A stretch of DNA of 39,306 nt from the NCBI GenBank assembly GCA_027489455.1, contig JAIXZR010000133.1, positions 1-39,306 of the forward strand, given 5' to 3'. The translations under genes were made by a program, and so were the position numbers. The stretch comes from Rubrivivax sp. (GTDB lineage Bacteria; Pseudomonadota; Gammaproteobacteria; Burkholderiales; Burkholderiaceae_C). Below, piece after piece: positions 1 to 8,323 of this stretch. Numbering within the stretch: the first letter of the stretch is position 1; each line of letters opens with the position of its first letter. The notes below the pieces were generated by a model. The model ran no database searches, was not told where the DNA came from, and saw only the letters and a list, made by a program, of their open reading frames with translations.

Positions 1-1824
1 GCCGTGGCCGAGGGCTTCGGCTACAAGGCCAGCAAGGAACAGCGCAGCAGCGAAGTGCTGATGCACCGCTACTACTGGGCTGCCAAGGCGGTGACGCAGC
101 TCAACCAGATCCTGATGCTGAACATCGAAGAACGTGTCACCGAGAGCGAAGCCGTGCCCATGCGCCCGATCACAGCGCGCTTCTTCGACCGCGCGGGCAT
201 GCTGGAAGTGGCCAGCGACGACCTGTACCTGCAGAACCCGCACGCCATCCTCGAGACCTTCCTGGTCTACCAGCAGACGCCCGGGCTGTCTGGCCTGTCG
301 GCACGCACGTTGCGCGCCCTGTACAACGCCCGCAACGTGATGGGGGCGGATTTCCGCCGCGACCCCATCAACCGCGAGCTGTTCATCGACATCCTGCGGC
401 AAAAGACCGGCACCACGCACGTGATGCGGCTGATGAACCAGACCAGCGTGCTGGGCCGCTACCTGTGGGTGTTCCGCCGCATTGTGGGCCGCATGCAGCA
501 CGACCTGTTCCATGTCTACACCGTGGACCAGCACATCCTGATGGTGGTGCGCAACGTGCGCCGCTTTTTCATCCCCGAACACGCGCACGAATATCCGTTC
601 TGCAGCCAGCTGGCGGCGCAGTGGGCCGAGCCCTGGCTGCTGTACATCGCGGCCATCTTCCACGACGTGGCCAAGGGCCGCGGTGGCGACCATTCGGAAC
701 TGGGCGCGGTGGAAGCGCGCCGGTTCTGCCGCGACCACGGCCTGTCGCGCGACGACACGCAGCTGATCGAATTCCTGGTGCTGCAGCACCTGACGATGAG
801 CCGCATCGCGCAGAAGGAAGACCTGTCGGACCCGGACGTGATCCAGCGCTTCGCGCAGCTGGTGGGCACGCCTCGCCGGCTGACGGCGCTGTACCTGCTG
901 ACGGTGGCCGACATCCGCGGCACCAGCCCGCGCGTGTGGAACGCCTGGAAGGCCAAGCTGCTGGAAGACCTGTTCCGCTACACCCTGCGCGCCCTGGGCG
1001 GGGCCCAGCCCGACCGCGATGCCGAGATCGAAGCCCGGCGGCAGGAAGCGCGCCAGAACCTGGCCCTGCACTCGGCCCTGCCCGGCACCGAAGAACCGCT
1101 GTGGCGCACGCTGGAAGTGAGCTACTTCGCGCGCCACGACGCGGCCGACATCGCCTGGCACGCACGCTCGCTGTGGCGGCACGTGGAAACTACGGTGCCG
1201 ATCGTGCGGGCGCGGCCTTCGTCCGTGGGCGACGGGCTGCAGGTGCTGGTGTACGCGCCGGACCGGCCTGATCTGTTCGCCCGAATCTGCGGCTACTTCG
1301 ACAGCGCTGGCTTCAGCATCCAGGACGCGAAGATCCACACCACGCGTGCCGGCTACGCGCTGGACACCTTTCAGGTCATCAGCCTGGTGGGCGCCGGCCT
1401 GGTGAGCGAAGCCACCGGGCGCAGCGGGCCGCGCGAACTGCCCTACCGCGACCTGACGGCGCTGGTGGAAACGCAGGCCGCCCAGGCCTTGGCCAGCGAC
1501 GGCCCGCTGCCCGAGCCGCAACGGCGCCGCGTATCGCGCCGCGTAAAGCACTTCCCCGTCACCCCACGTGTGTCGCTGAGCCCGGACGAGCGCGCCCAGC
1601 GCTGGCTGCTCACCGTGTCTGCCAGCGATCGATCAGGCCTGCTGTACGACGTGGCGCGGGTGCTGGCGCGCTACCAGGTCAACCTGCAGCTGGCCAAGGT
1701 CAGCACGCTGGGCGAGCGCGTCGAGGACACCTTCCTGGTGGACGGCGCCGTGCTGCAGCAGAGCAAGGCGCAGCTGAAGATCGAAAGCGAGCTGCTCGAC
1801 GCCGTGGCCGCACCCCCCACCTGA
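1..1824 (+). CDS. glnD: GlnD, PII uridylyltransferase/uridylyl-removing enzyme (C-terminal part)
   Basis: The frame is open from the first base of the window, so the gene starts upstream; about 607 of the usual ~850-900 residues are present. GlnD uridylylates and deuridylylates PII proteins in response to glutamine, controlling nitrogen assimilation in the cytosol. The N-terminal nucleotidyltransferase motif lies outside the window. What remains is the linker region, an HD domain with the metal-binding His-Asp pair in 'IFHDVAKGRGGDHSELG' (about residues 218-234 of the visible part), and two C-terminal ACT domains (about 409-490, 'VLVYAPDRPDLFARICGYF', and about 533-600, 'LLTVSASDRSGLLYDVARVL'), which sense glutamine. 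No break is seen. mnmH follows 20 bp downstream on the same strand. Confidence 0.96.
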   Translation, partial: AVAEGFGYKASKEQRSSEVLMHRYYWAAKAVTQLNQILMLNIEERVTESEAVPMRPITARFFDRAGMLEVASDDLYLQNPHAILETFLVYQQTPGLSGLSARTLRALYNARNVMGADFRRDPINRELFIDILRQKTGTTHVMRLMNQTSVLGRYLWVFRRIVGRMQHDLFHVYTVDQHILMVVRNVRRFFIPEHAHEYPFCSQLAAQWAEPWLLYIAAIFHDVAKGRGGDHSELGAVEARRFCRDHGLSRDDTQLIEFLVLQHLTMSRIAQKEDLSDPDVIQRFAQLVGTPRRLTALYLLTVADIRGTSPRVWNAWKAKLLEDLFRYTLRALGGAQPDRDAEIEARRQEARQNLALHSALPGTEEPLWRTLEVSYFARHDAADIAWHARSLWRHVETTVPIVRARPSSVGDGLQVLVYAPDRPDLFARICGYFDSAGFSIQDAKIHTTRAGYALDTFQVISLVGAGLVSEATGRSGPRELPYRDLTALVETQAAQALASDGPLPEPQRRRVSRRVKHFPVTPRVSLSPDERAQRWLLTVSASDRSGLLYDVARVLARYQVNLQLAKVSTLGERVEDTFLVDGAVLQQSKAQLKIESELLDAVAAPPT

Positions 1825-1844
1825 CCAGCGCACCCTCAGACCCG

Positions 1845-2924
1845 ATGGCCACGCACCCGATCACCGCCGCCCAGGCCATGGCCCGGCTGCATGAATTCGA
1901 CGCCGTCATCGATGCGCGCAGCGAAAGCGAATTCGCCGAAGACCGCCTGCCCGGTGCGGTGAACTGGCCCACGCTGAACGACGCCCAGCGCGCCCAGGTG
2001 GGCACCCAGTACAAGCAGGTTTCGGCCTTCGATGCGCGCAAGCAGGGGGCCGTGCTGGCCGCGCGCAACATCGCCGCGCACATCGAACGCGAGACCCCCG
2101 GCCTGCCGCAGCGCTGGCGGCCGCTGGTGTACTGCTGGCGTGGCGGCCAGCGCTCGGGCTCGCTGGCCATGGTGCTGGGGGCCATCGGCTTCAGCGTGGC
2201 GGTGCTGGAAGGCGGCTACCGCGAGTTCCGCCGCGCCGTTCTGGCCGAACTGGACACCCTGCCGCTGGCCCTGGATTTCCAGGTGCTGTGCGGCCGCACC
2301 GGATCGGCCAAGAGCCGGCTGCTGCAGGCCCTGGCGGCCGAAGGCGCGCAAGTGCTGGATCTGGAAGCGCTGGCGGTGCACCGGGGCTCCGTGCTGGGCC
2401 CGCTGCCAGGGCAGCCGCAACCCAGCCAGAAGGCCTTCGAGACCGCTGTATGGCAGGCCCTGCGCTCGCTGCAGCCGGGGCGGCCGGTGTTTGCGGAAAG
2501 TGAAAGCCGCACCATCGGCCGGCTGCGTGTGCCGGCCGTGCTGATGGAACGGCTGCGTGCCTCCCCCTGCGTCGAACTGCGACTGCCGGTGCCGGCGCGC
2601 GTGGACTTCCTGCTGCAGGACTATGCGCACTTCCTGGCCGACACGGCGGCGTTCTGCGACCGCATCGACGCGCTGCGCCAGGTGCAGGGCCACGGCGTCA
2701 TCGATGCCTGGCAGGCCCAGGCCCGGGCCGGCGACTGGGCGGGTGTGGTCGAACGCCTGCTCACCGCGCACTACGACCCGGTCTATGCCCGCTCGACTGC
2801 CCGCAACTACGGTGGCTACGCCCAGGCCCGGGTGCTGGAGCTGCCAGACGCGCGCCCGGCCCAGCTGCGCGCGGCTGCGCTGGCACTGATGGGCAACGCA
2901 GCGCCCCATGCCACCAACGCCTGA
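1845..2924 (+). CDS. mnmH: tRNA 2-selenouridine synthase MnmH (SelU/YbbB)
   Basis: 359 residues, the usual family size. MnmH replaces sulfur by selenium in 2-thiouridine at the wobble position of some tRNAs, via a geranylated intermediate, using selenophosphate. The N-terminal rhodanese domain (residues ~8-130) carries the active cysteine in 'VYCWRGGQRSGSLA' (Cys97). A P-loop ATPase-like domain follows, with 'CGRTGSAKSRLL' at ~149-160, a slightly divergent Walker A in which Ala155 replaces the usual Gly before Lys. The ATG start lies 20 bp after glnD. The 3' end overlaps the next gene by 17 bp, suggesting translational coupling. No selD is visible here, so selenium use depends on genes outside the window. 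Confidence 0.93.
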   Translation: MATHPITAAQAMARLHEFDAVIDARSESEFAEDRLPGAVNWPTLNDAQRAQVGTQYKQVSAFDARKQGAVLAARNIAAHIERETPGLPQRWRPLVYCWRGGQRSGSLAMVLGAIGFSVAVLEGGYREFRRAVLAELDTLPLALDFQVLCGRTGSAKSRLLQALAAEGAQVLDLEALAVHRGSVLGPLPGQPQPSQKAFETAVWQALRSLQPGRPVFAESESRTIGRLRVPAVLMERLRASPCVELRLPVPARVDFLLQDYAHFLADTAAFCDRIDALRQVQGHGVIDAWQAQARAGDWAGVVERLLTAHYDPVYARSTARNYGGYAQARVLELPDARPAQLRAAALALMGNAAPHATNA

Positions 2925-3663
2925 ACATTCCGCCCCCCAGGCCCGGGCGGTGACGCTGGGCCAGCCGCTGTCCTGGCTGCGGCGGGGCTGGGCCGATCTG
3001 CGCGCCTGCCCGCTGCCGGGCCTGCTGCACGGGCTGGCCGCGGCGGCCTTCGGCTGGCTGGTGCTGTACTTCGCGCACGATCACTTCTGGATCATGGCCG
3101 GTGCCTTCAGCGGCTTCCTGATCGTGGCCCCCATCGTCGCCACGGGCCTGTATGCCGTCAGCCGCGGCCTGGCGCGCGGCCAGCGCATGGGGCTGGCGCA
3201 GGTGCTGGCGGTCTGGCGCTCGCAGGACCCGCGGCTGATGCACTTTGGCCTGCTGCTGGCGCTGGCCGGCACTGGCTGGGTGATGACGTCCGCCGCGATG
3301 GTGACCAGCTTTACCCAGATGCCCATCGACCGCCCGATCGACTTCCTGCACTACGTGGTGCTGGAAGAAGAGGGCTGGGTCTTCGAGGCCTGGCTGATGC
3401 TGGGCGGCGTGCTGGCAGCACCGGTCTTCGCGTCCAGCGTGGTGGCCATCCCGCTGCTGCTGGACCGCCAGGTCGACGTGCTCACCGCCGTGCTGACGAG
3501 CTGGCGTGTGGTGCAGGCTTCCCCCGCAGCGCTGGCCCTGTGGGCCGCGCTGCTGTGGGCCATCACCGGGCTGGGGATGCTGACGGGGCTGCTGGGGCTG
3601 GTCGTCGTCGTGCCCTGGCTGGCCCACGCCAGCTGGCATGCGTACTGCGACCTGGTGGATTGA
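2908..3663 (+). CDS. DUF2189 family integral membrane protein
   Basis: 251 residues with about five to six hydrophobic segments (roughly 42-60, 65-88, 112-133, 160-183 and 205-243). The layout and the phrase 'GAFSGFLIVAPIVATGLYAVSRGLARG' match the DUF2189 family of proteobacterial inner-membrane proteins, whose function is unknown. The start ATG lies inside the 3' end of mnmH (17-bp overlap). The stop overlaps the next start as TGATG, so the three genes are probably co-transcribed. Many DUF2189 proteins sit next to cytochrome oxidase genes, but none are here. The family call rests on recognition of the pattern, not on a search. Confidence 0.8.
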   Translation: MPPTPEHSAPQARAVTLGQPLSWLRRGWADLRACPLPGLLHGLAAAAFGWLVLYFAHDHFWIMAGAFSGFLIVAPIVATGLYAVSRGLARGQRMGLAQVLAVWRSQDPRLMHFGLLLALAGTGWVMTSAAMVTSFTQMPIDRPIDFLHYVVLEEEGWVFEAWLMLGGVLAAPVFASSVVAIPLLLDRQVDVLTAVLTSWRVVQASPAALALWAALLWAITGLGMLTGLLGLVVVVPWLAHASWHAYCDLVD

Positions 3664-3875
3664 TGTTCGGCTACACCGAGGAGCAGATCGCCAGCTTCGG
3701 CCTGACCTTCGGTGTCAGCGCGTTCATGCTCTACATGGCCTTCATCATCTGGCGCCTGGCGCGGGATTCGAAGGCCGGTCGGCTGGGCACCTTCGTGCTC
3801 TTCCTGGCGCTGGGCTTCGGGCTGCTGGGCTTCGTCGCCAAGGGCATCATCAAGCTGGTACTGGCGGGCACCTGA
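3663..3875 (+). CDS. DUF2788 family small membrane protein
   Basis: The ATG at 3663 shares its A with the TGA stop of the preceding gene (TGATG), giving a 70-residue protein starting 'MFGYTEEQIASFGLTFGVSA'. There are two predicted transmembrane helices (about 14-31 and 42-66) joined by a short basic loop 'RLARDSKAGR'. Size and pattern fit DUF2788, a short betaproteobacterial membrane protein of unknown function. An in-frame upstream ATG at 3540 would bury the gene inside its neighbour and is unlikely. It is translationally coupled to the DUF2189 gene, and two hairpins follow its stop. Confidence 0.8.
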   Translation: MFGYTEEQIASFGLTFGVSAFMLYMAFIIWRLARDSKAGRLGTFVLFLALGFGLLGFVAKGIIKLVLAGT

Positions 3876-3924
3876 GGGTGCCCGACAAACCTCAGCGGTC
3901 GGCGGGCACCTGAGGGCGCCCGCC
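3863..3924. terminator. Two tandem hairpins from a repeated 22-bp unit between convergent genes
   Basis: The segment 3863-3884 recurs at 3901-3922 with one clear internal change (T to C). Each copy folds into a GC-rich stem with a TGAG loop: 3865-3884 has a perfect 8-bp stem, and 3901-3924 has a 10-bp stem with one A-C mismatch. The first copy spans the stop codon of the DUF2788 gene. phaB ends at 3932 on the other strand, so the pair probably acts as a terminator in both directions. There is no clear T-run. Confidence 0.6.
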
Positions 3925-3931
3925 AGGGTCA

Positions 3932-4669
3932 TCAACCCATGTGCATGCCGCCGTTGCAGCTGAAGTCGGCGCCAGTGGAAAAGCCCGAATCCTCGCTCGC
4001 CAGCCAGGCGACGATGGAGCCGATCTCCTCCGGCGTGCCCAGCCGCTTGACGGGGATCGTGGCGACGATCTTCTCCAGCACCTCGGGCTTGATGGCGCGG
4101 ACCATGTCGGTGCCGATGTAGCCCGGGCTCACGGTGTTCACCGTCACGCCCTTGCTGGCCACTTCCTGCGCCAGGGCCATGGTGAAGCCGTGCATGCCGG
4201 CCTTGGCGGCGCTGTAGTTGGTCTGCCCGGCCTGGCCCTTTTCGCCGTTGACAGAGCTGATCTGGATGATGCGGCCCCAGCCCTTTTCCACCATGCCCGG
4301 CACCACCTGCTTGGTGACGTTGAACATGCTGTTGAGGTTGGTGTCGATGACGGCCTTCCAGTCCTCGGGGGTCATCTTCAGGAACATGCGGTCCTTGGTG
4401 ATGCCCGCGTTGTTCACCAGCACGTCGATGCTGCCGTGCTCGGCCGTGGCCTTGGCGAAGGCGTCCACCGTGCTCTGCCAGTCAGCGACATTGCCCACGC
4501 TGGCGTAGAAGGTGTAGCCCAGGGCTTTCTGCTCGTCCAGCCACTTGGCGTAGTCGCGGCTGGGGCCGCAGCCGGCGATGACCTTGAAGCCTTCCTTGTG
4601 CAGGCGCTGGCAGATGGCGGTGCCGATGCCGCCCATGCCGCCGGTCACGTATGCGAGTTTCTGAGCCAT
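3932..4669 (-). CDS. phaB: NADPH-dependent acetoacetyl-CoA reductase PhaB
   Basis: 245 residues, a short-chain dehydrogenase of typical PhaB length. It reduces acetoacetyl-CoA to (R)-3-hydroxybutyryl-CoA, the monomer for PHB. Visible motifs are the cofactor-binding 'VTGGMGGIGTAI' at the N-terminus, 'NNAGITKDRMF' at ~86-96, and the catalytic Ser139-Tyr152-Lys156 set in 'ISSVNG' and 'NYSAAKAG'. The C-terminal 'FSCNGGMHMG' is characteristic of PhaB. AGGAGAG precedes the ATG. It is the third gene of a phaC-phaA-phaB operon, 37 bp after phaA, and a tandem hairpin lies just past its stop. Confidence 0.97.
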   Translation of the reverse strand: MAQKLAYVTGGMGGIGTAICQRLHKEGFKVIAGCGPSRDYAKWLDEQKALGYTFYASVGNVADWQSTVDAFAKATAEHGSIDVLVNNAGITKDRMFLKMTPEDWKAVIDTNLNSMFNVTKQVVPGMVEKGWGRIIQISSVNGEKGQAGQTNYSAAKAGMHGFTMALAQEVASKGVTVNTVSPGYIGTDMVRAIKPEVLEKIVATIPVKRLGTPEEIGSIVAWLASEDSGFSTGADFSCNGGMHMG

Positions 4670-4706
4670 GGTGTTCTCTCCTGAATGAGGTGTGTGGGGT
4701 GGATTC

Positions 4707-5888
4707 TCAGCGCTCGACGGTCAGGGCGACACCCATGCCACCCCCTATGCACAGGCTGGCGATGCCCTTCTTCGCGTCGCGGCGCACCATCTCGTGCAGC
4801 AGCGTCACCAGGATGCGGCAGCCGCTGGCACCGATCGGGTGGCCGATGGCGATCGCGCCACCGTTGACGTTGACCTTGCTCGTGTCCCAGCCCATTTCCT
4901 GGTGCACGGCGCAGGCCTGGGCGGCGAAGGCTTCGTTGATTTCCAGCAGGTCCAGGTCCTGCGGCTTCCAGCCCGCGCGTTCCAGCGCGCGGCGCGCGGC
5001 GGGTACCGGGCCCATGCCCATGATCTTCGGGTCCAGGCCGGCGCTGGCGTAGCTGGCTATGCGCGCCAGTGGCGTCAGGCCCAGCGCCTTGGCCTTGGCG
5101 GCCGTCATCACCACGACGCCGGCAGCGCCATCGTTCAGGCCACTGGCGTTGCCGGCCGTCACGCTGCCGGCTTTGTCGAAAGCCGGACGCAGGCCGGCCA
5201 GGGCTTCGGCGCTGGTCTTCTTGTTGATGAACTCGTCGGAAGCGAAGACGACCGGATCGCCCTTCTTCTGCGGAATGCTCACCGGCACGATCTCATCCTT
5301 GAAGCGGCCCGCTTCCTGCGCCGCGGCGGCCTTCTGCTGGCTGCCCAGGGCCAGGGCGTCCTGCGCTTCGCGCGTGATGCCGTACTGCTTGGCCACGTTC
5401 TCGGCCGTGGTGCCCATGTGGTACTGGTTGTAGACGTCCCACAGGCCGTCGCTGATCATGCTGTCGATCATCTTCCAGTCGCCCATGCGCTGGCCTTCGC
5501 GCGAATTCATCAGCACGTGGGGCGACAGGCTCATGCTTTCCTGCCCGCCGGCGATGATGATGTCGCTGTCGCCGTCGCGGATGGCCTGGGCCGCCAGCAT
5601 CACGGCCTTCAGGCCCGATCCGCAGACCTTGTTGATCGTCATGCCCGGCACCGTCTCGGGCAGGCCGGCCTTGATGACGGCCTGACGCGCCGGGTTCTGG
5701 CCCACGCCGGCCGTCAGCACCTGGCCCAGAATGACTTCGCCGATCTGCCCGCCTTCCAGCCGCGCGCGTTCCAGCAGGGCCTTGATGACGGTGGCGCCCA
5801 GCTCGGAAGCCGGGGTCTTGGCCAGGGTGCCGCCGAACTTGCCGACCGCGGTGCGGGCGGCGGCGACGATGACGATGTCGGTGCTCAT
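4707..5888 (-). CDS. phaA: Acetyl-CoA C-acetyltransferase (beta-ketothiolase) PhaA
   Basis: 393 residues from the ATG at 5888, which has a strong AAGGAG ribosome binding site; the longer open frame upstream is not needed. PhaA condenses two acetyl-CoA to acetoacetyl-CoA in the first step of PHB synthesis. The thiolase catalytic residues are all present: Cys89 in 'INKVCGSGLKAV', His350 in 'AIAIGHPIGASG' and Cys380 in 'SLCIGGGMGVAL'. It lies 64 bp after phaC and 37 bp before phaB. No abnormality is seen. Confidence 0.97.
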   Translation of the reverse strand: MSTDIVIVAAARTAVGKFGGTLAKTPASELGATVIKALLERARLEGGQIGEVILGQVLTAGVGQNPARQAVIKAGLPETVPGMTINKVCGSGLKAVMLAAQAIRDGDSDIIIAGGQESMSLSPHVLMNSREGQRMGDWKMIDSMISDGLWDVYNQYHMGTTAENVAKQYGITREAQDALALGSQQKAAAAQEAGRFKDEIVPVSIPQKKGDPVVFASDEFINKKTSAEALAGLRPAFDKAGSVTAGNASGLNDGAAGVVVMTAAKAKALGLTPLARIASYASAGLDPKIMGMGPVPAARRALERAGWKPQDLDLLEINEAFAAQACAVHQEMGWDTSKVNVNGGAIAIGHPIGASGCRILVTLLHEMVRRDAKKGIASLCIGGGMGVALTVER

Positions 5889-5952
5889 GGAAATCTCCTT
5901 CGTTGGAATGCGGTGATACGGGGTTTCTTGGCGGCCATCGATGCCCGCGGCA

Positions 5953-7767
5953 TCAGCTGGCCTTGGCTTTGACGTAGCGGCCCGGGGCAGGTTCGATCGC
6001 CCGGTGCTGGCGGTTGCCCGGGGCCTTGGGCGCAGGCACCAGCCTGCCGCCGTGCGGCGCCAGCCATTCCGTCCACTGCGGCCACCAGCTGCCGGGCACT
6101 TCCTGCGCGCCGGCCAGCCAGTCATCGGCCTGCGCGGGCAGTTGGTCGTTCACCCAGTGGCTGCGCTTGCCCTTGGCGGGCGGGTTGATGACACCCGCAA
6201 TGTGGCCCGAGGCGCCAAGCACGAACTTGACGTTCGCATCCCGTCCTGCGCCCTTGAGCAGCGGCACCGACGCATAGGCCGCCGTCCAGGGCACGATGTG
6301 GTCTTCGCGCGAGCCGTAGATGAAGGTCGGCAGCTTGATCAGGGACAGGTCCACCTTCTCGCCGCAGACCGTCAGCGCACCGGGCTGTCTGAGCTCGTTC
6401 TGCAGGTACATGTGGCGCAGGTACCAGCAGTACATGGGGCCGGGCAGATTGGTGCTGTCGCCGTTCCAGTAAAGCAGGTCGAAGGGCGGCGGGGTCTCGC
6501 CCTTCAGGTAGTTGCCCACGACGTAGTTCCAGACCAGGTCGTTCGGGCGCAGGAAGCTGAAGGTCGTGGCCAGTTCCTGCCCCTTCAGGAGCGCTGGGCC
6601 CGTGGGCGCATCGGGCCCCAGGGTGAGCTCGCGCAGCTTGACCATCGCCTCGTCGATGAAGATGTCCAGGATGCCGGTGCTTTCGAAATCCAGCAGCGTG
6701 GTCAGCAGAGTCAGGCTCTGCGCCGGGCGCTCGCCGCGTGCCGCCAGCACGGCCAGCGCCGTGGCCAGGATCGTGCCGCCGACGCAGAAGCCCAGGGTGT
6801 TGATCTTCTCGCTGCCCGTGATGGCCTGTACCGCCGCGATGGCGGCCAGCGGGCCTTGCTCGATGTAGTCGTCCCAGCCCAGGGCCTTCAGGCTGTCGTC
6901 GGGGTTGCGCCAGCTGATGACGAAGGTGCGGTGACCCTGGGCCACGGTGTGGCGGATGACGCTGTTGTCGGGCTGCAGGTCCAGGATGTAGTACTTGTTG
7001 ATGCAGGGCGGCACGAAGAGCATCGGCCGCTCGTGCACCTTGGCCGTCAGCGGCTGGTATTCGATGAGCTGGATGAGCGCGTTTTCGAACACCACGGTGC
7101 CGGCGGTGGTGGCGACATTGCGGCCGACCTCGAACACCGATTCGTCGGTCTGCGACACGTGGCCCTTGCGGATGTCGGCCAGCAGGTGCTGCATGCCCAG
7201 GGCAATGCTTTCGCCGCGCGTTTCCAGGGCCTTGTGCAGGGCCTCGGGGTTCAGCGGCAGGAAGTTGCTGGGCGCGGCGGCGTCCACCCACTGCTGCACG
7301 GCAAAGCGCACGCGGGCCTTGGTTTTCTCGTCGGTCTGCAGGCTGTCGGCCATCCTCAGCAGGGTCTGGGCATTCAGCAGGTACATCTGCGCCGTGAAGG
7401 CCGAAGCTGGATTGCCCGCCCATTCGCCAGCAGCAAAGCGGCGGTCACCCAGCTTCAGCGGTGTGGCGGGCGCGCCGTCGCCAGCGGGCTGCAGGCGCTG
7501 CAGCGCGGCGTTCCAGGTCTCGCTGGCCTGCTGCAGGTAATCGGCCTGCAGCCGCGCGAGGCTGTCCAGCGGCAGTTGCAGCGCGGGCATGCCGGGCATC
7601 GATGACAGGCCTGGCATCCCCGGCAGGGGCGGCAGGCCGCCCGTGGCCTGCCCGGGCGCAGCGCCGATGGCACCGAGCCAGCCGCGCCACATTTCCCCCA
7701 TGGACTGCCCCAGTGCATCGGCCGGGTTCTGCGCGTTGGCGGCGCCCGGGTTAGGCTTGTGGTCCAT
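5953..7767 (-). CDS. phaC: Class I polyhydroxyalkanoate synthase PhaC
   Basis: 604 residues. PhaC polymerises (R)-3-hydroxyacyl-CoA into polyester on the surface of cytoplasmic granules. The lipase-like box 'LGFCVGGT' holds the catalytic Cys328. The partner Asp489 lies in 'YGSREDHIVPW' and His522 in 'GASGHIAGV'. The N-terminal PhaC domain covers about 115-290. Residues ~40-65 form a Gly/Pro/Met-rich segment ('GLPPLPGMPG' and similar), more low-complexity than in model synthases. CAGGAGA precedes the ATG. It is the first gene of the phaCAB operon, so expression probably starts in the 7768-8005 gap. Confidence 0.97.
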   Translation of the reverse strand: MDHKPNPGAANAQNPADALGQSMGEMWRGWLGAIGAAPGQATGGLPPLPGMPGLSSMPGMPALQLPLDSLARLQADYLQQASETWNAALQRLQPAGDGAPATPLKLGDRRFAAGEWAGNPASAFTAQMYLLNAQTLLRMADSLQTDEKTKARVRFAVQQWVDAAAPSNFLPLNPEALHKALETRGESIALGMQHLLADIRKGHVSQTDESVFEVGRNVATTAGTVVFENALIQLIEYQPLTAKVHERPMLFVPPCINKYYILDLQPDNSVIRHTVAQGHRTFVISWRNPDDSLKALGWDDYIEQGPLAAIAAVQAITGSEKINTLGFCVGGTILATALAVLAARGERPAQSLTLLTTLLDFESTGILDIFIDEAMVKLRELTLGPDAPTGPALLKGQELATTFSFLRPNDLVWNYVVGNYLKGETPPPFDLLYWNGDSTNLPGPMYCWYLRHMYLQNELRQPGALTVCGEKVDLSLIKLPTFIYGSREDHIVPWTAAYASVPLLKGAGRDANVKFVLGASGHIAGVINPPAKGKRSHWVNDQLPAQADDWLAGAQEVPGSWWPQWTEWLAPHGGRLVPAPKAPGNRQHRAIEPAPGRYVKAKAS

Positions 7768-8005
7768 GTCGTCTCCTGCTGATGTTGTGCGGGTGCAGAT
7801 GCGGCGGCGTCGGCGGCCCCGGGCCGGATGGTCGCCCGCTTTCGAGGCCGCCCCCGTCCGAGGTTGTACGTAGCCGGGCTTACCCGCCCATGACGTGCGG
7901 CCACTTCATCCACGCACTGCCCAGCCCCACCGGGCTTCACCGCCCACCCTGCTGGCCGGGCCCACAGGGTGCCCGGTGGCAGAAAAATCATACGCTGCCA
8001 CTGCC
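7768..8005. promoter_or_regulatory. Divergent intergenic region upstream of phaC
   Basis: A 238-bp gap between the phaC start (minus) and a small membrane-protein start (plus). It must hold the phaCAB promoter and probably that of the plus-strand gene. The stretch 'GCAGAAAAATCATACGC' just before 8006 is the only AT-richer part. I could not pick convincing -35/-10 pairs. Confidence 0.35.
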
Positions 8006-8323
8006 ATGTACCTGGTTGCCATTGCCTGGATGTATGTCGTCGTCATGATGGCCGTGGCCGAAGCAATGTCGCCGGTCGGCACGGTTCTGGGCGCCATCAT
8101 CACCTTCGTCTTCTACGGGCTGATGCCGGTGGCCTTGGTGCTGTACATCCTGGGCACGCCCGGGCGGCGCCGGGCCCGGCTGAAGGCGGAAGCTGCCGAG
8201 CGCGAGGCCGCGATGCAGGCCGCGGACGGCTCAGCGCCGCAGGACGCCGGCGTCGCCGGTGCGCCAGACGGCGGCAGCCATGCGCCCGGTGACGCCGTCG
8301 CGCCGGAACGAAAACAGGTCTGA
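8006..8323 (+). CDS. Small two-helix membrane protein of unknown function
   Basis: 105 residues from the ATG at 8006. Two transmembrane helices (about 2-20 and 24-47) are followed by a basic segment 'GTPGRRRARLKAEAAERE' and a disordered Ala/Gly/Asp-rich tail. Similar short proteins occur near phaC and pgeF in other Burkholderiales as far as I recall, but no function is known. The last 93 bp overlap the 3' end of pgeF on the opposite strand. Start choice: the protein begins directly with the first hydrophobic helix, and the longer frame from 7895 adds a non-membrane, Pro-rich leader unlike a real N-terminus. No Shine-Dalgarno sequence is obvious. Confidence 0.7.
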   Translation: MYLVAIAWMYVVVMMAVAEAMSPVGTVLGAIITFVFYGLMPVALVLYILGTPGRRRARLKAEAAEREAAMQAADGSAPQDAGVAGAPDGGSHAPGDAVAPERKQV

